Assembly (NCBI RefSeq): GCF_008370495.1
Contig: NZ_VTUX01000003.1
Span: forward strand, 372,001 to 436,000
DNA from: Pseudohalioglobus sediminis
GTDB taxonomy: Bacteria > Pseudomonadota > Gammaproteobacteria > Pseudomonadales > Halieaceae
Reading direction: 5' to 3'
DNA length: 64,000 bases
Part shown: piece by piece, positions 1-8,526 of the stretch
Numbering within the stretch: position 1 is the stretch's first letter
How the letters are laid out: every line of letters begins with the position of its first letter
Program-made: the position numbers and the translations under genes
The notes under the pieces: model-generated
What the model was told of the DNA's origin: nothing
Seen by the model: only the letters and a program-made list of their open reading frames with translations
Databases searched by the model: none

Positions 1-637
1 CAATGCCATTGGCGGCATCCGGGTTGGCGCTCAGTGCAAAATCATCTGGTGTTGCGGCAGCGATGGCATCCAGGGCGGCCTGATCTATACCCAGCCCGTT
101 CAGTAGGGCGGTTGACGACTCACTGTAACTTCCCGGGTTCTCCAGGTTTTGCGCGCCGCCCAGACTTAAGACCATCCTTCCTTGGTGATGAAACTCGTTG
201 CGCTTTGCATGGCCGCCAAAGTCATCGTGATTATCAAGGATCAGTATGCGCGCTTCGGGCCCCAGCTTATCTCGGTAAAACCAGGCTGCCGCCAGACCGC
301 TCATACCCCCGCCGACTACAACGAGATCGTAGTCTTCATCCAGGGTTTCGTACTGATCGGGTTTTTCGCCATCCCAGGCCAAAGCGTGGGCGACCTCATA
401 AGAACCATCATGACTACCCCGCATACCGGTGAGCGTGGGTGGGTAGTGGACTCCCGCATCTGGCGCACTTAAGCTCGCGGAAGTCTGTGTTGTCACGCTG
501 GCCGAGGAGTCTGGCCCACTGCCGCACGCCGGCAGCATCAAGCCACCCGCACCAATCGCGACTCCATTCAAAAAGTCACGTCGCGTTACACCATTCCTGG
601 TGGAACGGGTTTCGCGTCTGGAGGTTGATTTACGCAT
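1..637 (-). CDS. Tat-exported FAD/NAD(P)-binding oxidoreductase, N-terminal part (spermidine-dehydrogenase-like)
   Basis: The gene starts with ATG at 637 and leaves the window, so only about 212 N-terminal residues are seen. A twin-arginine signal TRRDFLNGVAIG is followed by a hydrophobic stretch ending LPAC, so the protein is probably exported and may be a lipoprotein. A Rossmann dinucleotide motif follows (DLVVVGGGMSGLAAA), then ILDNHDDFGGHAKRNEF, which fits an FAD cofactor. It is closely similar, almost block for block, to the complete 629-residue protein at 59541-61430. The family resembles periplasmic spermidine dehydrogenase SpdH, but the true substrate is unknown. It is last in the minus-strand run that also holds the cupin, PQQ quinoprotein and aldehyde dehydrogenase, 133 bp after the cupin gene. 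The oxidoreductase call is firm; the substrate is not. Confidence 0.85.
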   Translation of the reverse strand, partial: MRKSTSRRETRSTRNGVTRRDFLNGVAIGAGGLMLPACGSGPDSSASVTTQTSASLSAPDAGVHYPPTLTGMRGSHDGSYEVAHALAWDGEKPDQYETLDEDYDLVVVGGGMSGLAAAWFYRDKLGPEARILILDNHDDFGGHAKRNEFHHQGRMVLSLGGAQNLENPGSYSESSTALLNGLGIDQAALDAIAAATPDDFALSANPDAANGI

Positions 638-770
638 ATTCTAGTACTTCTTCAAAATGATACTGACGAGCTACCTGCCACTGGATCATCGCCAGCAACG
701 ACCTGCATAAAGGGTTTCTCGGTAACGGTGATCAACACGACACTGTCCAGCCCTGTTGAATCCAGGGCAA

Positions 771-1235
771 TTACTGTCCTTTAGATCCATTCATCACGAC
801 AACCATTTCCCTGAAGTTTCCCTGCATCTCCCAGGTGCCTGTGAAACCCTTCGGTACCAGGACGCTTTCCCCCGCATCGAATCTCTGCGGGGAGCCGCCG
901 TCGGCAGTAAGAATCAGTGTTCCACTGACAACCATCACAAACTCGTCGATCTCATAATCTTCCAGGCGCAAATTCATTGGCTTGGCTTCGTATATCGCTA
1001 CATTTATATCTCCCGAATAGAGAAGCTCATATCGGTGCTCCGATACACCCGACAATACATCCTCGTCTGGCCAGGGGGGCATATCCGTCCGCATCCTCGA
1101 ATATGGAATTTCGGTAGGCTCGAGCCGCAGCGGAACAGCCGCACCCTGCTGCTTGCTTTGTTCGCTGACCACTGTCAAAGGCACGACAAGACACAAGGCA
1201 CCAAGGATCATTTTCAACACAATCGTTTTTTTCAT
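771..1235 (-). CDS. Secreted cupin-domain protein
   Basis: This 154-residue protein has an N-terminal hydrophobic signal peptide (MKKTIVLKMILGALCLVVPL) and a small beta-barrel cupin domain over about residues 50-150. Landmarks are DEFVMVVSGTLILT and a GESVLVPKGFTGTWEM segment. The usual HxH metal motif of the first cupin box is absent, as in the ureidoglycine-aminohydrolase-type cupins, so a catalytic metal site is doubtful. ATG at 1235 has a good GGAGAAAG ribosome site. It sits between the PQQ quinoprotein and the flavin oxidoreductase. A paralogue at 61437-61880 has the same neighbour order, so the cupin probably assists the adjacent oxidoreductase or handles its product. That role is an inference. 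Confidence 0.8.
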   Translation of the reverse strand: MKKTIVLKMILGALCLVVPLTVVSEQSKQQGAAVPLRLEPTEIPYSRMRTDMPPWPDEDVLSGVSEHRYELLYSGDINVAIYEAKPMNLRLEDYEIDEFVMVVSGTLILTADGGSPQRFDAGESVLVPKGFTGTWEMQGNFREMVVVMNGSKGQ

Positions 1236-1282
1236 TTTGCTTTCTCCAGCGTGTTTGGGCCAACCACTACAGACAGAGTGGC

Positions 1283-3199
1283 TTACTCAGATGCAACATG
1301 GAACGCGAGCAATACATTTCCCGCAGTGGTCCCGAGAATCGCGTATCCGGAACCCCAATAGACCATCCCATCGACGATCGTGGGCCCAGGGCCGCCCACC
1401 GACCCGCCGCGCGCCTCAATACCATTGACCGTGTCGAACGGGCGATTGCTCGAATAGCTCCAAATCATGGCGCCATCGGCACTTGAGTAGGCTCGCATAG
1501 TACCGTCCACTGAACCCGTGAACACCACACCTGGAATAGCAGTTACAGCAGCTTGGTTAGCGGACGTGCAGTATGACGATGCCGGATCCGGACAATCGGA
1601 CGGCCTGGGAACTACCGTAGTCCACTGTATCTGGCCGGTTTCGGGGTCGACCGCCACCAGCCCTCCTTCGACGTCCAGGCCCTTGGCGCTTTCAAACTCC
1701 TTGTAGACCTTGTAGCCAAGAGGCACGTAAAGATACTTATCATCGATTGCGGGGCCAAGGTTGCCCCCAGTTGATGTAGCGCGCGCCGACGGAATGCCTT
1801 GCCAGATGATGTCGCCATTGCGATCCGGGTCGAGCACACTAATCCTTCGACTCTCCTGCGAGGCAATCACTACTTGCCGCCCGCTCTGGAGAGTGTGGAT
1901 TATGGGAGGGGCGCCAATATCGTCGTTCGGCCCTGCGGTCTTTCCCGGGCAGTTCTTCTGATATTGCTCCGGTGCATCACCGCAACTGAAATCATTTGCG
2001 TCGTTCTCAAGAAGTTGTCGCGACCAAAGCATTTTTCCGTCATCCAGGTCGAACGCGAGAACAGCATCACTGGCACCGCCGTCCGGCACCGGGATGTATG
2101 AATTCGACGTCCCTACGTACACGGCGTTCCGCCGGGTATCAATCGTTGGTGAACTCCAAACCCCCGCGCCCGAGGGTCCGTACTGCTGGACACCGCTACT
2201 ATTCTTCCACACCGGCCTCGGCTGCTCGGCCAATGTATAGGTCTTCCACAGCTGAGCACCTGTTTTTGAATCAAGAACAGCTACAGCGCCACGAGATGTG
2301 CAGCACTCATAGGTAGGGGAAGCGCTCATTGGCTCTTCCCAGGAACCAACGGGGACAACGAGGCGGTCGCCGCTGGGGGTAAGAACGACAGAACCGCTGA
2401 TCGCCGTCGCATGATGATCATCAACCCGTGTAGTCCAGAGCTGCTCGCCACTCTCGGCATCCAGGGCATACACGTTGGCGCCAAAATCCCCGAAGTAGAC
2501 CGCGTAATGGCCAGGCGAGCCCGGCAATGGGCCAACAGTGACTGAGCTGACCACGGGGCGCTGAGCTTCGAATGACCAGTGCACACATCCCGTACCCGCA
2601 TCAAGCGCGTAAACCATGCCGTTATCACTCCCTACCCACAGCCACCCGCCTCCTACAACCGGTTGGCTTCGGAGCGTCCCGGCGCCGGGAAGGCCAAAGG
2701 CCCACTTCAACTTCAGCTTTGGCACGTCTGCAGTACTCAAACCTGCAGCCTCGGCAGACTGATACCTGGAACTCGTGGTTGCATCGGGGCTCCATCCCAC
2801 CCAACCACTTCCTGCCAGCGGATTATCCAACTGCGCTTCACTGGAACAGGCATTGGCCATGCCCGCAGCCGATCTGTCGATCTCAACCAGCGGTCGCCCG
2901 CTCAACCATTCAGCGACCCGGCGCTTTTGTTTATCGCTGAGTTTCTCGGCATTCGGCTGCATTTTTCCGACGGTCATTGCGTGATAAATCTTCGTCGGCG
3001 ACATCGCCTTGAGTTCAGCTCGCGAGGGGGCCCTGGTGCCCGGCGCAGGAGTTTCGTGGCATGCGGCGCAGTACTCCTGAAACTCCCAGACTGCACGGTA
3101 ATCAGAAGTCTGCGAAAACGCATTCAGCGCGAACATCGCGATACCCGCAGCTATCAAGGGACTGAAATCTGAAAGCGCAGTGCGCCTACCCATTTTCAT
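1283..3199 (-). CDS. Cytochrome c / PQQ beta-propeller quinoprotein dehydrogenase (polyvinyl-alcohol-dehydrogenase-like)
   Basis: This 638-residue protein has a signal-like N terminus (about residues 10-30), one cytochrome c haem site CAACH near residue 45 with a downstream Met (GKMQP), and then a PQQ-type beta-propeller. The propeller repeats include GMVYALDAGTGCVHW, NVYALDAESGEQLW and GLVAVDPETGQIQW. The order haem c domain first, propeller second is that of polyvinyl-alcohol dehydrogenase (cytochrome), whereas methanol-dehydrogenase types carry the haem domain at the C terminus. It probably oxidises an alcohol in the periplasm and passes electrons to a c-type cytochrome. Start ATG at 3199 follows AGGAGAACAACA. 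It lies 17 bp after the aldehyde dehydrogenase gene, which fits an alcohol-to-aldehyde-to-acid sequence, although the two enzymes would act in different compartments. No PQQ synthesis genes are in the window. Confidence 0.85.
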   Translation of the reverse strand: MKMGRRTALSDFSPLIAAGIAMFALNAFSQTSDYRAVWEFQEYCAACHETPAPGTRAPSRAELKAMSPTKIYHAMTVGKMQPNAEKLSDKQKRRVAEWLSGRPLVEIDRSAAGMANACSSEAQLDNPLAGSGWVGWSPDATTSSRYQSAEAAGLSTADVPKLKLKWAFGLPGAGTLRSQPVVGGGWLWVGSDNGMVYALDAGTGCVHWSFEAQRPVVSSVTVGPLPGSPGHYAVYFGDFGANVYALDAESGEQLWTTRVDDHHATAISGSVVLTPSGDRLVVPVGSWEEPMSASPTYECCTSRGAVAVLDSKTGAQLWKTYTLAEQPRPVWKNSSGVQQYGPSGAGVWSSPTIDTRRNAVYVGTSNSYIPVPDGGASDAVLAFDLDDGKMLWSRQLLENDANDFSCGDAPEQYQKNCPGKTAGPNDDIGAPPIIHTLQSGRQVVIASQESRRISVLDPDRNGDIIWQGIPSARATSTGGNLGPAIDDKYLYVPLGYKVYKEFESAKGLDVEGGLVAVDPETGQIQWTTVVPRPSDCPDPASSYCTSANQAAVTAIPGVVFTGSVDGTMRAYSSADGAMIWSYSSNRPFDTVNGIEARGGSVGGPGPTIVDGMVYWGSGYAILGTTAGNVLLAFHVASE

Positions 3200-3216
3200 T
3201 GTTGTTCTCCTGGGGT

Positions 3217-4629
3217 TTAAACCATTGAATCAATAATCTTGATTTTGCGGGGGGTATAGGGCGGCCGCAGAAACTTGCCCAGGCTGAACAACCCCTGGTG
3301 ATACACCGCCTTGCTGTGACTGAACTGCAGGAATCCGTGGTGGCCGTGATAGCCCCCCATACCGCTGTTACCCACACCTGCCAGGGGCAGGTCATAGCAG
3401 GCCGCATGCTGTGCACAATCGTTGATGGTGACGCCGCCGGAGGTGGTTCGCTGGCAAAGGGCGTCGATTTCTTGCCTGTCCTTACCGAAGTAATAAAGGG
3501 CCAGAGGGCGTGGTTTGTCGTTGATGAACTCGACAACCTTGTCCAGGGACCGATAGGTCTTGATCGACAGCATGGGCCCGAAAATTTCATTCTGCATGAT
3601 GAGCGCCTCATCATCGGGCTCGACGGGAAAAATAAAGGGCAACTTGTGTTTCTGTGGGTCATCAAAGGATTCACCGGCTGGATTGAACACCTCGACTCGA
3701 ACCTTACGTTCCTCCAGGTCATCGATATAGCCTTTCAGGCGCTGCCAGTGCCGCTCGTTGATCACCGAGGTGTAATCCGGGTTATCCACCAATGAGTCGT
3801 AGCAACTGGCCAAAACCTTACGTGCCTCCTCGATAAAGGCTTCCACTTTGCCTTCAGGGAGAAAGATGTAATCCGGCGTGAGGCACAACTGGCCGCTGTT
3901 GATCGTCTTGGTGCTTATCACCCGGTCCGCGACAGTTTTAACGTCGGCGGATTGGCCCACCACGACGGGGCACTTGCCGCCGAGTTCCAGCGTCAATGGC
4001 ACCAGGTTATCCGAAGCAGCTCGCATGACATGTCTGGCAATTTCCGGACCCCCGGTAAACACAAGGTGATCAAATGGCAGTTGGCTGAAGGCCTGCGCGA
4101 CCTCAACGCCGCCTGTCACGACGGCCATCTCCGCCGGGTCGAAGGCACTGCTGACCATCTCCTCGATCAGTGCCGAACACTGTGGCGTAGCCTCCGACGG
4201 CTTGAGCATGACGCGATTGCCCGCCGCCAATGCGCCGATGGCGGGAGAGAAAGCCAGCTCCACCGGGAAATTCCAAGGTGAGATATTTCCGACCACCCCC
4301 AGCGGCTGGAACTGAAGCTCCGCCCTGCCCCCGGTCAGTCGCAGCATCAAGGGGGTTTTGCGTCGCTGCGGCTTCATCCACTGGCGAATTTTGCCCCGTG
4401 TCTCCTTCACCTCCATGATGATGCTGGCCACATCGGTCGCCAGGCTCTGGCCTCGGGGCCGACTGCCGAAATCCGCCTCCAGCGCCTCAACAATCTTGTC
4501 CTTGTAACGGATATGAATATCCTTGACTCGATCGAGGCGGTCTATTCGGGTTTTGGCCGAGGGAAAGCCGTCGTCCAGGAACGCCTGGCGCTGGGTCGTC
4601 AGCAGGGACTGCATGTCGACGTCGGTCAT
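3217..4629 (-). CDS. Aldehyde dehydrogenase, coniferyl-aldehyde-dehydrogenase type
   Basis: This 470-residue NAD(P)-dependent aldehyde dehydrogenase has the class hallmarks: GNISPWNFP near residue 115, FTGGPEIARHV near 192, general-base Glu215 in LTLELGGK and nucleophile Cys249 in NSGQLC. The shorter length and the C-terminal hydrophobic tail SLGKFLRPPY resemble the coniferyl aldehyde dehydrogenase/fatty-aldehyde branch rather than the approximately 500-residue betaine-aldehyde branch. It should oxidise an aldehyde to its acid in the cytoplasm. Its ATG overlaps the stop of the upstream membrane-protein gene (ATGA at 4626-4629), so translation is probably coupled. The substrate is not determined by sequence. 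Confidence 0.9.
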   Translation of the reverse strand: MTDVDMQSLLTTQRQAFLDDGFPSAKTRIDRLDRVKDIHIRYKDKIVEALEADFGSRPRGQSLATDVASIIMEVKETRGKIRQWMKPQRRKTPLMLRLTGGRAELQFQPLGVVGNISPWNFPVELAFSPAIGALAAGNRVMLKPSEATPQCSALIEEMVSSAFDPAEMAVVTGGVEVAQAFSQLPFDHLVFTGGPEIARHVMRAASDNLVPLTLELGGKCPVVVGQSADVKTVADRVISTKTINSGQLCLTPDYIFLPEGKVEAFIEEARKVLASCYDSLVDNPDYTSVINERHWQRLKGYIDDLEERKVRVEVFNPAGESFDDPQKHKLPFIFPVEPDDEALIMQNEIFGPMLSIKTYRSLDKVVEFINDKPRPLALYYFGKDRQEIDALCQRTTSGGVTINDCAQHAACYDLPLAGVGNSGMGGYHGHHGFLQFSHSKAVYHQGLFSLGKFLRPPYTPRKIKIIDSMV

Positions 4630-5369
4630 TCTGCGCCCCCCTGGGCATTGGCCATGGCATTCTTGAAAACGAACGCCGCTGCGATAACAACGATCAACAG
4701 CAACATGGAAGCTCCAACAAAGTAGCGGTGGATGTCAGTGGCGCCTATTCCACCCACCAGGAGGACGATCAGCATGCCCTGGTAGATCAGTCCGAAGGCT
4801 CCAAGGGTCACCGCTGTAGTTTTTGAACTCATAGATTCGCCGTAGAGCGGCCCTGCTACCAGCAGGGCAAACACGGCATACAGCCAGAAGCCCAGGTAAT
4901 CGAAGGACGTGTAAAGCGAAAAAGGAATGGAGACGTTGAGCAGCAGGAGCAATGAATCAGACATCTGGGCCCCGACCGCACCACTGGCGGCGGTTTCTGC
5001 CAACAACGGGATGCTCCAGACGGCGATAAATTTCGGAATGATAAAGGCCATAACCGACATCAGAGTGACCATCGCCGCCAGGATAGCCCGCAAGCCATTC
5101 CTGCGTCGTATCTGCCAGGCAATGGCAAAAAAGACGCCGGACAGGGTCAACATGGCGGCAATCTGGTTAACCCACCCCGCGATAAAGCTGCCGCGGTTGG
5201 CATTGAGCCAGGCAATGCGCTCGCCATGTTCCGCATCATAGGCCGCTGGGGCATCCAGGGGCAGGAACATGGCCGCCACCCCGGCCACAATTACTACAGC
5301 CACGCAGCACAAGCCCAGCCGGTTAACCTGGTAATCCATAGATAACTCGTTATTCACCTTTTTCTCCAT
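4626..5369 (-). CDS. Polytopic membrane protein of unknown function
   Basis: This protein is 247 residues from ATG 5369, or 237 from ATG 5339. About six to seven hydrophobic segments are visible, beginning LCCVAVVIVAGVAAMFLPL and ending with ASMLLLIVVIAAAFVF. An acidic/polar loop with HGERIAWLNANRG follows the first segment. I do not recognise the family; it could be a DUF4386-like integral membrane protein. The first 19 bp of the longer form overlap the end of a TetR-like relic in another frame, which makes ATG 5339 a serious alternative start, although neither start has a strong ribosome site. It overlaps the following aldehyde dehydrogenase gene by 4 bp. A role in transport or in sensing the pathway substrate is possible but unproven. 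Confidence 0.75.
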   Translation of the reverse strand: MEKKVNNELSMDYQVNRLGLCCVAVVIVAGVAAMFLPLDAPAAYDAEHGERIAWLNANRGSFIAGWVNQIAAMLTLSGVFFAIAWQIRRRNGLRAILAAMVTLMSVMAFIIPKFIAVWSIPLLAETAASGAVGAQMSDSLLLLLNVSIPFSLYTSFDYLGFWLYAVFALLVAGPLYGESMSSKTTAVTLGAFGLIYQGMLIVLLVGGIGATDIHRYFVGASMLLLIVVIAAAFVFKNAMANAQGGAE

Positions 5370-5469
5370 ACTTGTCTTTAATGAACTTCAGCATCGCCTC
5401 GCGGGCGAGCCTCCTGTCACCTGCCCAGCGCCGTCCCTCTCCCACAAACGGTGTATACCTATTTTCATT
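5350..5469 (-). pseudogene. C-terminal relic of a TetR-family regulator
   Basis: In the gap between the TonB receptor and the membrane-protein gene, one minus-strand frame encodes about 39 residues ending at a TAA (5352-5350). The segment reads GEGRRW then DRRLAREAMLKFIKDKYG. The C terminus of the intact TetR regulator at 55093-55662 reads GEGRRW then DRGLVRDTILKFVENRYG in the same spacing. No start codon or DNA-binding domain precedes it; the frame runs back into the end of the receptor gene. I read it as the surviving tail of a regulator gene of that subfamily. The match is by eye but continuous over about 35 residues. Confidence 0.7.
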
Positions 5470-5486
5470 CCTGCCTCTCTTATTCG

Positions 5487-7745
5487 TCAGAAGTTCACAC
5501 CGAGCTTAACCCCATACCAACGGGGCCGCCCCATGTTGCCGGAGGCATAGTCCACGCCCGATAGCGCGTACATATTGTCGATGTACTCTTCTTCAAAGAT
5601 ATTTTCAACGTAAGCTTCCACTTGCCAGCGCTCAGATGGCGAGTTCCAGAACAAACGCAAATTGGTCAGCAGGCGATCCTCGCTGTAGGTGATGTCATTG
5701 CCCCCAATCCCTTCGGTAGCGTCGCGATAGTTGAAGTCCAACTGCAGTGTCGAAGCGCCGTAATCCCCAGTGGGAAGGTGGTAGCGAACGACGCCATTGA
5801 CAGTCCATTCCGGTGCACTTGCGCCGAGACTGCTCCCATCAATAAAGTATTGATCCCCCTGAAATGCTCTATCGCCGGTACCGAAATTCGCGAGGAGATA
5901 GAAATCTTCCGGCGCTTCGTACTCACCGTCGAGCCAGCCGACGCCCAGGCTAAGCTCCAACTGCTCTATGGGCGCGGCCAACACCTCAAGTTCTGCACCC
6001 TGTATTTTGGCATCGCCAATACTAATCAGGCGAGCAGCCGGCGCCCCCAGCGCATTGTCGTAAGATATCCCCTGCTTGTCCGAGACTTCCTGGTAGAACA
6101 GCGCGCCATTCACGATTGCTCTTCCATCCGCCAGCTTTAACTTGAATCCAGCTTCGTAATTCTCCACTTCCTCCGGCTTGACTGACGTCAGGAGACTGAT
6201 GTCCCCGAACAGTAAGTCAGTGTTGAAGTTGCCGGAGCGGAATGCAGTAGAGATGGTCCCGTAAAACATCCAGTCTTCCCGGGGGCGCCACTCGAGTCCG
6301 ATTTTGCCATCCGTACTCGTTGAGGACAGCTCATCCGAACCCCGGACGCCCGCCGTGAGCACTTCGGTCTCCTTGTCGTCTTCGGTGTAGCGCAGTCCGC
6401 CGATCAGCCGAAACTGCTCGCCGAGCGTAACTGCAGCTTGCCCGAACACCGCCCACGACTCTGTGCTGGCCTCAACAATGGTGTCCGGTGACTGAACGGT
6501 CTCGAAGTCTTTGACAGTGCTTGTGGCGTCACGATCTTCATCGAAGTAGAAGAACCCTGCGGTCCATTCCAGCCCATCGTGCGCACCTTCCAACCGCAAC
6601 TCTTGAGTGAACTGGTCTGAGTCCTGCGAGTAATGGTCATTCAACTGAAACTGCCCACCGAACACACCTGTGGCGCTTGCATCCTCGTCGGGGTTGAAGA
6701 ATCGGCTCATCGTTTCGTAAGCCGTTATCGAGACCAGACCTATGTTTTCCGTAAGGCTGTAGTTGAGTCTGGCGATTCCTGTCGACGTCTCCAGTGTATA
6801 ACTATTTTCGCCATTGTCGGGGTCGAGCTCGGTGTAGACTTTCTCTGGGTCCAGATCTGGGTCGCCGAAAGCTGGAAGTCCGAAGTAGCCGCCACCGCCA
6901 ACACAGGCCCCCGCACGGATTCGCTTCGCATCGCACTGCGCCAGCGTCACGGGATCCAGAAGCCCCCAGTAATGAAAGCCCTTGCCGACGTCATCCCGAT
7001 CGCTTGCCTCCACCGTGAGCAACAGGTCTGCGCGCTCGCCGAGTTCAAAATTCAGGTGGCCGCGGCCAGTCAACCGATCGGTCTTCGCCAGGTCTCCACC
7101 AGCCGGCCCGAGATTCTCCTGAAAACCATCGTCCTCGTGATACTGGACTGCCAGGCGTCCACTTATCGTATCGTTAATTGGGCCGCTTATTGCCGCTTCT
7201 ATAATGCGGGTATCGTAAGAACCAACTTCGAGAGTAGCGTAGCCTTCGAACTCCTCGGTGGGCTTGCGCGAAATGAAATGCACCAGGCCGGAGGTCGAGT
7301 TGCGCCCAAATAAGGTACCCTGCGGACCTCGCAGAACCTCAACACGCTCCAGATCCAGCAGATTGTTACCGCCGTAATAGGCCTGTGGCCGGTAAACGTC
7401 ATCAAAGTACAACGCGACGTTTCCTTCACCGGCGAGCGTCGGATTTAGCGTTGCGTTACCTCTTATCGTGAGTGCCCCAGAGAACGAGCCCTCGTCCGCG
7501 AACACGTTCGGTATCTGATTGAACACTTCAAGTGCATCCTGAAAACCGAAGGCCTCAATCATGTCGCCTGTCATGGCGGTCATCGAAATGGAAACGTCCT
7601 GCACGTTCTCTTCCCGCTTCGTCGCTGTGACGGTGATTTCCTCAAGAACCGTTTGCGCGCCCGCCATCGTGCTCTGCGCCATAAACAGTGCTGCAATTCC
7701 ACGAACACAATTACCAGACAGACGTCCTACTCGTTGCTTTGGCAT
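5487..7745 (-). CDS. TonB-dependent outer-membrane receptor
   Basis: This receptor has 752 residues from ATG 7745, which is preceded by a strong GGGAGGG site; an ATG six codons upstream is less likely. A signal peptide ends near AGAQ. The TonB-box region EEITVTATKREENVQDV follows, then a plug domain with LTIRGNATLNP and ERVEVLRGPQGTLFGRNSTSG, a long beta-barrel, and a C-terminal GVKLGVNF ending in Phe as usual for outer-membrane proteins. It should bring a bulky or hydrophobic substrate across the outer membrane with TonB energy. It is the first gene of the minus-strand module ending at the flavin oxidoreductase and is transcribed divergently from a TetR gene, with two 20-bp repeats in the shared promoter region. 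The ligand is unknown. Confidence 0.92.
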   Translation of the reverse strand: MPKQRVGRLSGNCVRGIAALFMAQSTMAGAQTVLEEITVTATKREENVQDVSISMTAMTGDMIEAFGFQDALEVFNQIPNVFADEGSFSGALTIRGNATLNPTLAGEGNVALYFDDVYRPQAYYGGNNLLDLERVEVLRGPQGTLFGRNSTSGLVHFISRKPTEEFEGYATLEVGSYDTRIIEAAISGPINDTISGRLAVQYHEDDGFQENLGPAGGDLAKTDRLTGRGHLNFELGERADLLLTVEASDRDDVGKGFHYWGLLDPVTLAQCDAKRIRAGACVGGGGYFGLPAFGDPDLDPEKVYTELDPDNGENSYTLETSTGIARLNYSLTENIGLVSITAYETMSRFFNPDEDASATGVFGGQFQLNDHYSQDSDQFTQELRLEGAHDGLEWTAGFFYFDEDRDATSTVKDFETVQSPDTIVEASTESWAVFGQAAVTLGEQFRLIGGLRYTEDDKETEVLTAGVRGSDELSSTSTDGKIGLEWRPREDWMFYGTISTAFRSGNFNTDLLFGDISLLTSVKPEEVENYEAGFKLKLADGRAIVNGALFYQEVSDKQGISYDNALGAPAARLISIGDAKIQGAELEVLAAPIEQLELSLGVGWLDGEYEAPEDFYLLANFGTGDRAFQGDQYFIDGSSLGASAPEWTVNGVVRYHLPTGDYGASTLQLDFNYRDATEGIGGNDITYSEDRLLTNLRLFWNSPSERWQVEAYVENIFEEEYIDNMYALSGVDYASGNMGRPRWYGVKLGVNF

Positions 7746-7774
7746 GATAGCCCTCCCATCCAATGTTATTTATT

Positions 7775-7824
7775 CTAAACCAGCGGTCTACTTTATAATC
7801 TAAACTAAACCAACTGTCTAGTTT
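7775..7824. promoter_or_regulatory. Pair of 20-bp direct repeats, probable TetR operators
   Basis: CTAAACCAGCGGTCTACTTT (7775-7794) and CTAAACCAACTGTCTAGTTT (7805-7824) match at 16 of 20 positions and start exactly 30 bp apart, close to three helical turns. Each has the imperfect dyad form AAACCA-n-GTCTA. They lie between the divergent TonB receptor (start 7745) and TetR gene (start 7898), so the TetR protein probably binds here and controls both directions. Confidence 0.6.
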
Positions 7825-7897
7825 TTGCTGGAAAATTATTGGCGATCGGCGTAACATTCCCGGCAACCCTAATCGGAATAGTTTTGGCTCTCGAAAA

Positions 7898-8524
7898 ATG
7901 GAACCGATAAAACTCATTGGAATGAAGAAAGAGCCTTCGCAGGCCCGTGGGATGGATCGCGTCCTTGCAATTCTTGACGCTTGCGAAAGCCTACTGGGGC
8001 AGAAGCGATACGACGATATCAGCCTGGAAGAGATAATAGACACAGCGAACGTGGCGAAAGGTACTTTGTACCACTTTTTCAAAAATCGGCGCGCAGTTTT
8101 CCTGGCGGCCATGCATCGAGCACTGCTGGACATTGACCAGCAGGCAGATCCGCTACCGGGCGAGGAAAAATTGGATTTCGCAGATTACGTGTCAAAAGTC
8201 GAAAGTCGCCTGCAAGCGGTTTGGCGAAAGCATAGCCACCTCGTGGAGTTCTACGCGAGTAACATGTTAAGCCCTGATTATGAGCTGCCAAAACTAGAGC
8301 AGCAGCGACGCTCAACCACAGTGATGACTGAACAGCTCAGATTACGCCATCCCGAAATCAGCGAAGCGCGCGCTCGGCTCATCAGCTCGGTTCTGCTTCG
8401 GGCAATCTACTGGGGACTCGACACACTTGCAGTGCAGCCACACTTGCAAAAGAGAGGGTTCCAACGCGAGTGGCGACAGATGATCTCCTCCTATATTGAC
8501 AGTTTCACTTCGCCAGAGGCCTGA
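7898..8524 (+). CDS. TetR/AcrR-family transcriptional regulator
   Basis: This 208-residue protein has an N-terminal helix-turn-helix over about residues 20-70, with YDDISLEEIIDTANVAKGTLYHFFKNRRAVF split as helix, turn and the KGTLYHFF recognition helix typical of TetR regulators. The C-terminal helical domain, which would bind ligand and dimerise, has no family I can name. It is divergent from the TonB receptor gene, with two repeats between them that look like its operators, and is followed after 2 bp by a permease gene. It therefore probably represses receptor and permease until a substrate or intermediate binds. Confidence 0.9.
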   Translation: MEPIKLIGMKKEPSQARGMDRVLAILDACESLLGQKRYDDISLEEIIDTANVAKGTLYHFFKNRRAVFLAAMHRALLDIDQQADPLPGEEKLDFADYVSKVESRLQAVWRKHSHLVEFYASNMLSPDYELPKLEQQRRSTTVMTEQLRLRHPEISEARARLISSVLLRAIYWGLDTLAVQPHLQKRGFQREWRQMISSYIDSFTSPEA

Positions 8525-8526
8525 TA

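Noticed and set aside
638-770. A minus-strand frame after the cupin gene reads like a protein tail (VVLITVTEKPFMQVVAGDD) and ends in TGA.
   Set aside because: It has no start codon with a ribosome site and no family I recognise; about 40 open codons can arise by chance.
2579-3172. Long plus-strand open frame opposite the quinoprotein gene.
   Set aside because: It is antisense to a clear PQQ/cytochrome c gene and has no domain; it is a shadow frame.
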